Below, piece after piece: positions 20,328 to 28,743 of a stretch of DNA of 64,000 nucleotides; position 1 is the first letter of the stretch, and each line of letters opens with the position of its first letter. The notes beneath the pieces were generated by a model that saw nothing but the letters and a program-made list of their open reading frames with translations, was not told the DNA's origin and made no database searches. Origin of the DNA: Conexibacter woesei DSM 14684 (GTDB lineage Bacteria > Actinomycetota > Thermoleophilia > Solirubrobacterales > Solirubrobacteraceae). The translations under genes and the position numbers were made by a program. Where the stretch lies: NCBI RefSeq assembly GCF_000025265.1, contig NC_013739.1, forward strand, positions 434,001 through 498,000, read 5' to 3'.

Positions 20328-21290
20328 ATGACCCCCCGCCTCGTGAAACTCGGGCACATCGCCCTCTCGACCCCGGACCTGGAGCGCTCGCTCTGGTTCT
20401 TCCGCGACGTCGTCGGGCTCGACGAGGTCGAGCGCGCCGACGGCGTCGTCCACCTGCGCGCGTGGGGCGAGCGCGAGCACCACTCGCTCAGCCTGCGTGC
20501 GGGCGAGACCGGCGTCGACCACATCGCCTGGCGCGCGTCGGCGCCTGGCGACGTGGAGGCGTTCGCGGCCCGGCTGGAGGCCGGCGGCGTCGCCGTCGAG
20601 CGCGTCCCCGCCGGCACCGAGGCCGGGCAGGGCGACGCGATCCGCTTCTCGAGCCCCGGCGGCCACCCGTACGAGATCTACTTCGACGTCGACCGGCCGC
20701 CGGCCGCCGAGGAGATCCGCTCGCGGCTGGGCAGCAGCGTCTCGCGGATGTGGCGGCGCGGGATGTCGCCGCGGCGGATCGACCACGTCAACGTCGCCGC
20801 GCGCGACGTCGACGCCGGCACCGAGTGGCTGTCGCAGCAGCTCGGGATGCAGCTGCGCGAGTTCATCCGCCCGACCGGCCGCGGGATCGTCTCGTCGTGG
20901 ATGGCGGTCACCTCGCAGGTGCACGACGTCGCGCTGACGCGCGAGCTGGCCGGCCGCGACGGGCGGCTGCACCACCTCGCCTACTGGTTCGACACGCGCG
21001 ACGACGTGATGCGCGCCGCCGACATCGCGGTCGACCAGGGCCTCGCGATCGACCTCGGGCCCGGCATGCACGGGGTCAGCCGCGGCTTCTTCTGCTACCT
21101 CAGAGACCCGGGCAGCGGCCATCGGCTGGAGCTGTTCACCGGCGGGTACCAGATCTACGACCCCGACTGGGAGCCGGTCGAGTGGACCGAGCGCGACATC
21201 AGGGAGGGGCTCGTCTGGTGGGGGCCGGAGTACACGCCCGGCCGCGGCCACGTCTTCGACGAGACCACGCCCTGCGGCGCGGCCGCCTGA
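20328..21290 (+). CDS. Extradiol ring-cleavage dioxygenase (catechol 2,3-dioxygenase type)
   Basis: A 320-residue type I extradiol dioxygenase with two vicinal-oxygen-chelate domains. Iron ligands in the C-terminal domain are H153 (IDHVNV), H215 or H216 (LHHLAYW) and E269 (GHRLELFTGG), with the fingerprint YDPDWEPVEW. It opens the catechol made by the upstream dehydrogenase and feeds the hydrolase at 9982. Start ATG 20328 has GGAGGAG at a good distance and a 34-base gap from the reductase. It is the last gene of the operon, before a strong palindrome. Confidence 0.92.
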   Translation: MTPRLVKLGHIALSTPDLERSLWFFRDVVGLDEVERADGVVHLRAWGEREHHSLSLRAGETGVDHIAWRASAPGDVEAFAARLEAGGVAVERVPAGTEAGQGDAIRFSSPGGHPYEIYFDVDRPPAAEEIRSRLGSSVSRMWRRGMSPRRIDHVNVAARDVDAGTEWLSQQLGMQLREFIRPTGRGIVSSWMAVTSQVHDVALTRELAGRDGRLHHLAYWFDTRDDVMRAADIAVDQGLAIDLGPGMHGVSRGFFCYLRDPGSGHRLELFTGGYQIYDPDWEPVEWTERDIREGLVWWGPEYTPGRGHVFDETTPCGAAA

Positions 21291-21300
21291 GCCGCCTGAG

Positions 21301-21332
21301 CCGCGCGTCGCGGCGGCCGCCGCGACGCGCGG
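21301..21332. terminator. Perfect palindrome between convergent genes, likely bidirectional terminator
   Basis: A 32-bp perfect palindrome (arm CCGCGCGTCGCGGCGG, 16 bp, no unpaired centre) lies between the extradiol dioxygenase stop at 21290 and the convergent TetR stop at 21338. As RNA it would form a very stable hairpin in either direction. Confidence 0.75.
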
Positions 21333-21337
21333 GGCGC

Positions 21338-21967
21338 TCAGCCCTGCGGCGCGGCCGCCCCCGCTCTCAGCCCGAGCAGGTCCGAGAAGGCGCCGGCCAG
21401 CTCCTCCGGGCCGTAGCGGCCCTCGGGCTTGTACCAGCGGTAGGTCCAGCTGAGCATCCCGAGGATCGCCTCGGTCAGCACGTGGGTCGGGTGCTCGGCC
21501 GGCAGCACGCCGGCCTCCTGGCAGCGTCTGACGACGTCGTCGACGCGGCGCACGTACTGCAGCTGCGAGTCGTAGACGGCCTCGGCGACGTCGGCCGGGA
21601 TCGCGCGCTGCTCCTGCCAGTAGACCGCCCACGTCAGTCTGTTGACGGCGAGCGCCTCGGTGAACGCCACGATCACGTTGCGCAGCTGCTCGGCGGGATC
21701 GGCGGCGTCGCGCAGGCCGCGCTCGAGCGCCTCGGTGAAGTCGCGGTCGACCTGCCGCGCGATCTCGGCGATCAGCTCCTTCTTCGCGCCGACGTAGTGG
21801 TAGATCGACGGCTGGCTGAGCCCGACGCGCTCGGCGATCTCCTTCGTCGTGCCGCGTTCGAAGCCGTGCTCGAAGAAGACCTCGGCGGCGCCGTTGAGGA
21901 TGTCGCGCCGCTTGCGGTCCCAGTCGGAGTCGTCGGCCGGAGGAGGGGTACGGGGGCTCGTGACCAT
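21338..21967 (-). CDS. TetR-family repressor of the aromatic catabolic cluster
   Basis: A 209-residue TetR regulator. The helix-turn-helix is at about 38-62 (GTTKEIAERVGLSQPSIYHYVGAKKEL); the C-terminal ligand domain has Trp/Tyr-rich helices (NRLTWAVYWQEQRA, LSWTYRWYKPEGRY) suited to an aromatic effector or acyl-CoA. It is convergent with the catabolic operon. A 20-bp site lies 15 bases upstream of its start, and related sites occur in front of both catabolic operons, so autoregulation and control of the pathway are inferred. Confidence 0.85.
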   Translation of the reverse strand: MVTSPRTPPPADDSDWDRKRRDILNGAAEVFFEHGFERGTTKEIAERVGLSQPSIYHYVGAKKELIAEIARQVDRDFTEALERGLRDAADPAEQLRNVIVAFTEALAVNRLTWAVYWQEQRAIPADVAEAVYDSQLQYVRRVDDVVRRCQEAGVLPAEHPTHVLTEAILGMLSWTYRWYKPEGRYGPEELAGAFSDLLGLRAGAAAPQG

Positions 21968-21981
21968 CGCTGAAGTCTATC

Positions 21982-22001
21982 TCGGTCGATAGACCGATAG
22001 A
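21982..22001 (-). promoter_or_regulatory. Putative TetR autoregulatory operator
   Basis: On the minus strand the 20-mer TCTATCGGTCTATCGACCGA matches the sites at 5347-5366 and (reverse complement) 11186-11205 at 15 of 20 positions each, sharing the core GnTCTATyGA. It contains the dyad TCGGTC-GATA-GACCGA and lies between the TetR start (21967) and the divergent LAL regulator (22068). Confidence 0.65.
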
Positions 22002-22067
22002 CGACCGCGCGAGGTGCGCCGGGCGAGGCGAGCCGCGATCCGCGGGGATCCGTGAGAATGGACGCGG

Positions 22068-24959
22068 ATGACTCGGGTCGAGCTGTTCGGTCGTGCGCGC
22101 GAGGTCGCCGTTCTCGCCGAGCTGGTGGCGGCCGCGAGCGCCGGCGAGGGCGCGCTCGCGTGGCTCCAGGGTGAGGGCGGGATCGGCAAGTCGGCGCTCG
22201 TCGCCTCCGCGGCGGACGTCGCGCGCGAGCACGGGATGGCGGTCCTGTCGGCAGGCGCGGACGAGCTGGAGCGCCACCGCCCGTTCGGCGTGCTGGTCGA
22301 CTGCCTCGGCGTCGGCGGGCGCAGCGACGACGCCCGGCACACGGCGGTCGCGCGGCTGCTCGCGGCCGACGCGACCCCGGCGCCGGAGCCCGACGAGCCG
22401 AACCTGCGCGGCGGCGGCGAGCTGACGTTCGGGATCGGCGAGGCGCTGCTCGCGCTCGTCGAGGAGCTGTGCTGCGAGGCGCCGGCGCTGCTGGTGCTGG
22501 AGGACCTCCAGTGGGCGGACGTGCAGTCGCTGGAACTGCTCGGGCGGCTCGCCAGACGTGCCGCCGAGCTGCCGCTCGCGGTCCTCTGCACGGCACGCGT
22601 GGCGCCGCGCCGCGCCGCGGTCGAGCGCGCCGTCGCGCGCTCGCTGGAGCGCGGTGCGCGCCAGCTTGTGCTGGCGCCGTTGGACGCGGCGGCCGCGGAC
22701 GCGCTCGCCGCTCGTCTCGCGGGCGGCCCTCCCGGCACCAACCTGCGTGCGCGCGTGGCGGCGTGCGGTGGCAACCCGCTGTTCGTCAGCGTGCTCGTCG
22801 ACGCGCTCGAAGCCGGCGGCGCGATCGAGCGAAGCGCCGGCGGCGAGGCCGAGATCGCGAGCGCAGCGGACCCCGTGCCCGCGTCGCTCGCGCTCGCCGT
22901 GCTCGGCCGGCTGCGGGCGCTGCCGGCGGAGACGGTCGAGCTGCTCGGGCTGGCGTCGGTGCTCGGCTCGGAGTTCGCGCTCGCCGAGCTGGCGGCGCTG
23001 ACGGGGCGGCCGGTGGCGGCGCTGTCGGCGCCGGTGCGGGAGGCGCTGGCGGCGGGCGCGCTGGTCGAGCGCGGCGAACGCCTCGGCTTCGGTCACGACG
23101 TCGTCCGCGAGGCGCTCTACGACGACCTGCCGCGGAGCGTGCGCGCCGGTCTGCACCTGGAGGTAGGGCGCGCGCTGGCGGCGGCGGGCGCCGACGCGGC
23201 CGCGGTCGCCGAGCACCTCGTGCGCGGAGCGGCGCCGGGTGACGCCGAGGCGGTCGCGTGGCTGGAGCGCGCCGCGCGGGAGGCGGCGTCGCGCAGCGCG
23301 GGCGTCGCCGCCGAGCTGCTGGAGGCCGCGCTCGAACTGGCCGCGCCCGGCGATCCCGCGCGCGGGCGGCTGGAGGCGGAGCTGGCGCTGAGCCTCGTCG
23401 CCGCGGGCCGGCGTCAGGACGGCGAGGCGCTGGCGCGCTGCGTGCTGGACGATCGCGCCTATTCGCCCGGAGAGGGGGCGCTGCGGCTCGCGCTGGCGCG
23501 CTCGCTGCTCGAACGCGGGCGCCTCTTCGACGCGCTCGCGGAGGCCGGGCGCGCCGCCGAATCGCCGGGCGTCGGCGCGGTCGACCGCGCCGAGGCGCTG
23601 GCGTACGCGACGATCGGCTCGCTGCTCGCGCACGACCTCGACGCCGCAGCGGCGGAGGCGCGGCACGCGCAGGCGGTCGCGGAGGAGGCCGGCGCGACCC
23701 ACGTCGTCGCGGTGTCGCTGACGCGCCGCGCGCACGTCGCGGGCTTTCGCGGCGAGTTCGCCGAGCAGGAGCGGCTGGCGGCGCGGGCGGTCGCCGTTGC
23801 GGTGCAGGACGGCGGGCGCGAGGTCCAGCACGCGTCGCACGCGCACCTCAACCACGCGCTCGCGCTGGCCGACTGCGACCGGCCGCACGACGGCGTCGCG
23901 GCGGTCGCTGCCGGCCGCCGCGTGTACGAGCGGCTGGGGATGGAGGAGACGCTGCGCAACTCGCATCACTACGCGGGCTATCCGCTGATGCTCGCCGGCC
24001 GCTGGGACGATGCGCTCGCGGAGCTGGAGACCGCCTCGGCGCTGAGCGAGGAGTCCGACATCGGCTGGACGGTCGACGTGCTCGCGACGCGGGCGGTGCT
24101 GCTCGCGCGGCGCAACGAGCTGGAGGCGGCGCGCGCGCTGGTCGACGCCGCGACGCAGGCGCTCGCGGCGGGTGCGCCGGAGTTCCGCCTCGGCTGGCCG
24201 GCGTGGGCGCAGGCGCTGGTGCAGGAGGCGGAGGGCGATCGCGACGGCGCGCTGGAGACGCTGTGGAGCGCGTGGACGCGCGTCGGCGCGGCGGGCGCGG
24301 TCGGCGAGCAGCGCACCTTCGCGCCCGACCTCGCGCGGATGCTCGCCGCCGCCGGCGACGCCGCGCGCGGCGCGGAGGTCGCCGCGGCCGTCGAGGCGCT
24401 CGCCCGCGGCAACCCGGAGCTGGAGACGATCGAGGCGCTGGCGCTGCGCTGCCGCGCGCTCGCCGGCGGCAGCGGCCGCGACGGCGACGCGGCGGGCGGT
24501 GGCGCCGGCGACGGGGCCGACGCTCTGGCGCGGGCGGCCGAGCGCTATCCCGACGGCCCGCGTCCGCATGAGCGAGCGCTCGCATACGAGGACGCGGCGG
24601 TCGCGTTCGTCGCCGCCGGGCGGCTCGACCGGGCCCGAGCGTTCGCCGACGAGGCGCTGGAGGCCTACGCGCGGCTGGGTGCGCGGCGCGACGCCGCACG
24701 TGCCGAGGGCCGGCTGCGCGCGGGCGGCCTGCGGCGCGGCCGGCGCGGCAGCCGCACCCGCGCGACCGACGGCTGGGAGGCGCTGACGCCGAGCGAGCGG
24801 CGCGTCGCCGAGCTGGCCGCGGAGGGGCTGTCGAACCCGCAGATCGCCGAGCGTCTGGTGATCTCCCGGCACACGGTCGCGACGCACGTCTCGCATGCGC
24901 TGGCGAAGCTCGGGCTGCGCTCGCGCTTCGAGCTGGCCGCCGCTCGCCGCGCCGAGTGA
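22068..24959 (+). CDS. Large ATP-binding LuxR-family (LAL) transcriptional regulator
   Basis: A 963-residue STAND-type regulator. The N-terminal ATPase has Walker A GEGGIGKS (35-42) and Walker B LLVLEDLQWAD. A long Ala-rich TPR-like helical middle follows. The C-terminal LuxR helix-turn-helix (about 900-955) reads LTPSERRVAELAAEGLSNPQ, then IAERLVISRHTVATHVSHAL. Such proteins activate transcription when an effector relieves autoinhibition. Its target is not evident: it is divergent from the TetR gene and upstream of the MFS exporter, but about 200 bases and a hairpin separate it from the latter. Confidence 0.9.
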   Translation: MTRVELFGRAREVAVLAELVAAASAGEGALAWLQGEGGIGKSALVASAADVAREHGMAVLSAGADELERHRPFGVLVDCLGVGGRSDDARHTAVARLLAADATPAPEPDEPNLRGGGELTFGIGEALLALVEELCCEAPALLVLEDLQWADVQSLELLGRLARRAAELPLAVLCTARVAPRRAAVERAVARSLERGARQLVLAPLDAAAADALAARLAGGPPGTNLRARVAACGGNPLFVSVLVDALEAGGAIERSAGGEAEIASAADPVPASLALAVLGRLRALPAETVELLGLASVLGSEFALAELAALTGRPVAALSAPVREALAAGALVERGERLGFGHDVVREALYDDLPRSVRAGLHLEVGRALAAAGADAAAVAEHLVRGAAPGDAEAVAWLERAAREAASRSAGVAAELLEAALELAAPGDPARGRLEAELALSLVAAGRRQDGEALARCVLDDRAYSPGEGALRLALARSLLERGRLFDALAEAGRAAESPGVGAVDRAEALAYATIGSLLAHDLDAAAAEARHAQAVAEEAGATHVVAVSLTRRAHVAGFRGEFAEQERLAARAVAVAVQDGGREVQHASHAHLNHALALADCDRPHDGVAAVAAGRRVYERLGMEETLRNSHHYAGYPLMLAGRWDDALAELETASALSEESDIGWTVDVLATRAVLLARRNELEAARALVDAATQALAAGAPEFRLGWPAWAQALVQEAEGDRDGALETLWSAWTRVGAAGAVGEQRTFAPDLARMLAAAGDAARGAEVAAAVEALARGNPELETIEALALRCRALAGGSGRDGDAAGGGAGDGADALARAAERYPDGPRPHERALAYEDAAVAFVAAGRLDRARAFADEALEAYARLGARRDAARAEGRLRAGGLRRGRRGSRTRATDGWEALTPSERRVAELAAEGLSNPQIAERLVISRHTVATHVSHALAKLGLRSRFELAAARRAE

Positions 24960-24965
24960 CCCCCT

Positions 24966-24992
24966 GGCGCCGCGCGCCCGCCGCGCGCCGCC
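24966..24992 (+). terminator. Hairpin after LAL regulator
   Basis: Arms GGCGCCGCGCG (24966-24976) and CGCGCGCCGCC (24982-24992) pair at 10 of 11 positions around a 5-base loop, starting 7 bases after the stop codon. A tandem pair of the 12-mer CTGCGGCTGCGT follows at 25067-25090; I see no gene in 24960-25158. Confidence 0.5.
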
Positions 24993-25119
24993 CGCTGCCG
25001 GTCTCGTCGAGCAACGCGCTCGCCTCCTCGCCTCCTCGACTTCTCGCGCGTCTCGCGGCCACATCTCTGCGGCTGCGTCTGCGGCTGCGTCGTCTGCCGT
25101 CGCCGCCCGCCGCCGGCCG

Positions 25120-25156
25120 ACTAGTACAGTGTACTAGTACCGGTACGACGTACTAG
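25120..25156. promoter_or_regulatory. Double palindromic operator upstream of MFS exporter
   Basis: ACTAGTACA-G-TGTACTAGT (25120-25138) is a perfect 9-bp dyad. A second, overlapping dyad has arms CTAGTAC (25134-25140) and GTACTAG (25150-25156). The AT-rich pair lies directly before the MFS start and looks like a site for a TetR- or MarR-type repressor. No such gene is next to it. Confidence 0.65.
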
Positions 25157-25170
25157 AGATGGGGACGGGC

Positions 25171-26583
25171 ATGCAGCAGCAGACGCAGCAGGAGCAGGAC
25201 GGCGCCGCGGAAGCACGTCGGCGCGGGCGGCGGTGGTGGGCGCTGCTGGTGATCGCGCTCGCGCAGCTGATGATCGTGTTGGACGGCACGATCGTGAACA
25301 TCGCGCTGCCGTCGATGCAGGCGGACCTGGGGATGTCCGACGCCGACCGGCAGTGGGCGATCACCGCCTACGCGCTCGCGTTCGGCGGGCTGCTGCTGCT
25401 CGGCGGGCGGATCAGCGGCATCTTCGGTCATCGCCGCACGTTTCTCGTCAGCCTGATCGGCTTCGCGGGCGCCTCCGCGCTCGGCGGCGCGGCGACCGGC
25501 GCCCCGATGCTGGTCGGCGCGCGCGTGCTGCAAGGAGCGTTCGCGGCGGGCATGGCGCCGGCGGCGCTGTCGCTGCTGATCCTCACCTTCACCGATCCGC
25601 ACGACCGCGGCCGGGCGTTCGGCGTCTACGGCGCGATGGGCGCCGCCGGGTCGGGCGTCGGGCTGCTCGCCGGCGGCGTGCTGACCGAGTTCCTCGACTG
25701 GCGCTGGTGCCTGTGGGCGAACGTGCCGATCGCCGCGGTCGCGCTGCTCGGCCTCCCGTTCGTGCACCGCGACGAGCCCGCGGGCGGCGCCGGCCGGCTC
25801 GACGTCCCGGGGGCGCTGCTGAGCGTCAGCGGGCTGGCGGCGCTCGTCTACGGCTTCGGCGAGGCGGGACCGCGCGGCTGGGACGACCCGCTCGTGGTCG
25901 CGATGCTGGCCGCGAGCGTGCTGCTGTTGGCGCTGTTCGTCGTCGCGGAGTCGCGCGCGAAGGACCCGCTGCTGCCGCTGCGCGTGATCGTCGACCGCGT
26001 GCGCGGTGGCGCAGTCCTGACGACGACGCTGATGATGGCGGCACTGTTCGGCTGCTTCCTGTTCCTCAGCTACTACGCGCAGACCGTGCTGGGCTACACG
26101 CCCGTCGAGGCGGGGCTGACGGTGATGGTGCTGGTCGCGGGCAGCCTCACGGGCTCGCTGCTGATCGCGGCGCGGCTGCTGTCACGCGTCAGCGCGCGCA
26201 CGCTGATCGTGCCGGGCCTGCTCGCGATGGCCGCCGGGCTGCTGCTGCTGTCGCGTCTGGAGGCGGACAGCGAGCACGTCCTCGCGCTCTACCTGGTCCC
26301 CGCCCAGCTCGTGATCGGCGTCGGCCTCGGCGTCGTGCTGACCGCGGCGACGAGCCTCGCGACGGCGGGCGTGCAGGTCGCCGACACGGGCAGCGCGTCG
26401 GCGACGTTCAACGCGGCGCAGCAGGTCGGCGGCGCGCTCGGCACGGCGCTGTTCAACACCGTCGCGGTCGTCTCCGGCTTCGGCCCCGCGCTGCTGGTGT
26501 CGGCGGGGATCATGCTCGCGGCCGCGCTCGTCGCGGCGCTGCTGCTCGGCGCGCGCGCGGCGGATCCGCCTCAGCTGTCGTAG
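25171..26583 (+). CDS. MFS multidrug exporter, DHA2 (EmrB/QacA) family, 14 TM
   Basis: Drug:H+ antiporter of about 470 residues. The N-terminal motif QLMIVLDGTIVNIALPSMQ with the membrane Asp, GGRISGIFGHRRTFLVSLIGF (motif A) and GGVLTEFLDWRWCLWANVPI are diagnostic for DHA2 transporters, and about 14 hydrophobic segments are visible. ATG 25171 is preferred (GGGGA just before it) over ATG 25159, which falls right after the operator. The 3' end overlaps the convergent glutamine synthetase by 13 bases. Confidence 0.9.
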   Translation: MQQQTQQEQDGAAEARRRGRRWWALLVIALAQLMIVLDGTIVNIALPSMQADLGMSDADRQWAITAYALAFGGLLLLGGRISGIFGHRRTFLVSLIGFAGASALGGAATGAPMLVGARVLQGAFAAGMAPAALSLLILTFTDPHDRGRAFGVYGAMGAAGSGVGLLAGGVLTEFLDWRWCLWANVPIAAVALLGLPFVHRDEPAGGAGRLDVPGALLSVSGLAALVYGFGEAGPRGWDDPLVVAMLAASVLLLALFVVAESRAKDPLLPLRVIVDRVRGGAVLTTTLMMAALFGCFLFLSYYAQTVLGYTPVEAGLTVMVLVAGSLTGSLLIAARLLSRVSARTLIVPGLLAMAAGLLLLSRLEADSEHVLALYLVPAQLVIGVGLGVVLTAATSLATAGVQVADTGSASATFNAAQQVGGALGTALFNTVAVVSGFGPALLVSAGIMLAAALVAALLLGARAADPPQLS

Positions 26584-28028
26584 TAGAGCGCGAACTCCCA
26601 CGGATGCGGGCGCAGCCGCACCTCGTCGATCTCGGCGCGCTTGTGCGCGACGTACGCATCGAGCAGGTCGCGCGTGAAGACGTCGCCGTCGAGCAGGAAG
26701 TCGCGGTCGGCCTCGAGCGCGTCGAGCACGGCGTCGAGCGAGGTCGGCGCCTGCCGGATGCTCTGTTGGCGCTCAGGCGGCAGCTCGTAGAGGTTCGCGT
26801 CGACCGGGTCCGGCGGCTCGGTGCGGTGGCGGATGCCGTCCAGCCCCGCCATCAGCATCGCCGCGAACGCGAGGTAGGGGTTGGCGGTCGGGTCCGGCGA
26901 GCGGAACTCGACGCGCTTGCTCTTCGGGGAGCTGAAGTAGACCGGCACCCGCACCGCGGCGGAGCGGTTGCGCTGTGAGTAGAGGAGGCTGACCGGCGCC
27001 TCGTAGCCGGGCACGAGCCGCTTGTAGGAGTTCGTCGTCGGCGCGCTGAACGCGAGCAGCGCCGGTGCGTGCGCGAGCAGCCCGCCGACGTAGTGCCGCG
27101 CGAGCTCCGACAGCAGTCCGTAGCCGTCCGCGTCGAACATCAGCGTCTCGCCGGCGCGCCACAGCGACTGGTGCGTGTGCATGCCGGAGCCGTTCTCGGC
27201 GAAGATCGGCTTCGGCATGAACGTCGCGGTCTTGCCGGCCCGGCGGGCGACGTTGCGGACGACGTACTTGTAGAGCTGGACTGCGTCGGCCATCTGCAGC
27301 AGCGGCAGGAAGCGCAGGTCGATCTCGGCCTGGCCGGGGCCGCCGACCTCGTGGTGGTGGACCTCGACGACGACGCCCATGCGTTCGAGCGTCAGCGCCA
27401 TCCGGCCGCGCAGGTCGGCGAGCGTGTCGAGCGGCGGTGCGGGGAAGTAGCCCTGCTGGGAGCGGTTGCGCGACGCGAGGTTGGGCGTCAGGCGCTCGCC
27501 GTTGCTGCTGAAGCCCGCACCCGCGTTCCAGAATCCCTCGCCCGAGTCGACCTCGTAGAAGGCGCGGTTGGCCTGCTGCGCGTACGCGACGTGGTCGAAG
27601 ACGTAGAACTCGGCCTCGGGCCCGAAGAAGGCGGTGTCGGCGACGCCCGACGCGGCGAGGTGCCGCTCGGCCTTGCGCGCGACGTGCCGCGGATCGCGCG
27701 AGTACGGCGCGCCGGTGGCGGGATCGCGCACGTCGCACACGAGCGACAGCGTCGGCTGCTCGTGGAACGGGTCGATGACGGCCGTCGAGGGATCCGGCAC
27801 GAGCAGCATGTCGGACTCGTCGATCGACTGGAAGCCGCGGATCGAGGAGCCGTCGAAGCCGGCGCCCGCGGTCAGCAGGTCCTCCTCCAGCTCGCGCGCC
27901 GCGACCGCGAAGTGCTGCCACGTGCCGGGCAGGTCGGTGAACTTCAGGTCGACGAGCCGCGCGTCGTGCTCGCGCGCGAAGGCGGCGACGTCGTCCGGAC
28001 CAGCTCCCTGGCTGTGCAGATCCGACAC
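26571..28028 (-). CDS. glnA: Glutamine synthetase, type I
   Basis: A 485-residue GSI enzyme (glutamate + ammonia + ATP to glutamine). GTG 28028 gives the normal N-terminus, with beta-grasp VDLKFTDLPGTWQHF. Motifs: GAGFDGSSIRGF (56-66), FFGPEAEFYVF (134-144), EVHHHEVGGPGQAEID, FAENGSGMHTHQSL (277-289, catalytic H284), NSYKRLVPGYEAP (333-345) and NRSAAVRVP. The NLYELPPE segment with Tyr 414 is the adenylylation site region, so GlnE-type regulation is possible. It is divergent from the TMEM175-like gene. Confidence 0.93.
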   Translation of the reverse strand: MSDLHSQGAGPDDVAAFAREHDARLVDLKFTDLPGTWQHFAVAARELEEDLLTAGAGFDGSSIRGFQSIDESDMLLVPDPSTAVIDPFHEQPTLSLVCDVRDPATGAPYSRDPRHVARKAERHLAASGVADTAFFGPEAEFYVFDHVAYAQQANRAFYEVDSGEGFWNAGAGFSSNGERLTPNLASRNRSQQGYFPAPPLDTLADLRGRMALTLERMGVVVEVHHHEVGGPGQAEIDLRFLPLLQMADAVQLYKYVVRNVARRAGKTATFMPKPIFAENGSGMHTHQSLWRAGETLMFDADGYGLLSELARHYVGGLLAHAPALLAFSAPTTNSYKRLVPGYEAPVSLLYSQRNRSAAVRVPVYFSSPKSKRVEFRSPDPTANPYLAFAAMLMAGLDGIRHRTEPPDPVDANLYELPPERQQSIRQAPTSLDAVLDALEADRDFLLDGDVFTRDLLDAYVAHKRAEIDEVRLRPHPWEFALYYDS

Positions 28029-28097
28029 ACAAGATCTATGCCCCCGGCGTGTGGGCCTGAACCGGCCGCCCGCCACCTGATAGACAGGGCGCGGGAG

Positions 28098-28736
28098 ATG
28101 ACCGCCGGCGAGCGCGAACACGAGCACGAGGTGGAGGACGAGGGCTCCGTCGGCTACGAGCGGGCGGTCGCCTTCTCCGACGGCGTCTTCGCGATCGCGA
28201 TCACGCTGCTGGTGCTCGGGCTCGGCGTGCCCGAGGTGGCGGACGGCGAGCTGCCGGACGCGCTGCGCGACCTCGGCCCGCAGGTGATGTCGTACTTCAT
28301 CGGCTTCGCCGTGATCGGCGCGTTCTGGCTCGGCCACCACCGCTTCTTCGGCGTGCTGCGGCGCTTCGACTCGACGCTGCTGGTGCTGAACCTCGCGTTC
28401 CTCTCGTTCATCTCGCTGATGCCGTTCACGACCGGCCTGCTCGGCCGCTACGGCGGCGTCGAGGCCGCGGTCGTGGCGTACGCCGCCAACGTGATCGCGG
28501 CGAGCGCGGCCGACACCGCGATGCTGTGGGTCGCACTGCGCCGCAGACTGCTGGCGCCCGGGCACGGGCGCGACCCCCGCGCGCGGCTGTTCGCCTCGTT
28601 CTTCCCGGGGCTCGTCTTCCTCTGCTCGATCCCGGTCGCGCTCGCCGCCCCGAGAGCAGCGCCGTACACGTGGCTGGCGCTGTTCCTCGGCGGCCCGCGC
28701 GTGGCGCGCCTGTGGGCGCGGGCGCGCGGCCGGTGA
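28098..28736 (+). CDS. TMEM175-family potassium channel-like membrane protein
   Basis: A 212-residue protein with about six hydrophobic segments. RAVAFSDGVFAIAITLLVL is the RxxxFSDGxxAIxxT signature of bacterial TMEM175 channels, which use one six-helix repeat and assemble as oligomers. ATG 28098 sits before an acidic leader (EREHEHEVEDEG); an in-frame ATG at 28038 would add 20 residues. It ends 7 bases before the stop of the convergent fusion regulator. Confidence 0.85.
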   Translation: MTAGEREHEHEVEDEGSVGYERAVAFSDGVFAIAITLLVLGLGVPEVADGELPDALRDLGPQVMSYFIGFAVIGAFWLGHHRFFGVLRRFDSTLLVLNLAFLSFISLMPFTTGLLGRYGGVEAAVVAYAANVIAASAADTAMLWVALRRRLLAPGHGRDPRARLFASFFPGLVFLCSIPVALAAPRAAPYTWLALFLGGPRVARLWARARGR

Positions 28737-28743
28737 CCGCGGC

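Noticed and set aside
20187-25064. A 1625-codon open frame on the minus strand
   Set aside because: It runs antisense through the reductase, extradiol dioxygenase and LAL genes and in another frame through the TetR gene; composition is Arg/Ala/Gly-rich low complexity, typical of high-GC shadow frames.
25067-25090. Tandem 12-mer CTGCGGCTGCGT as a functional repeat
   Set aside because: Two copies only, in GC-rich low-complexity sequence between a hairpin and the MFS operator; slippage is a sufficient explanation.
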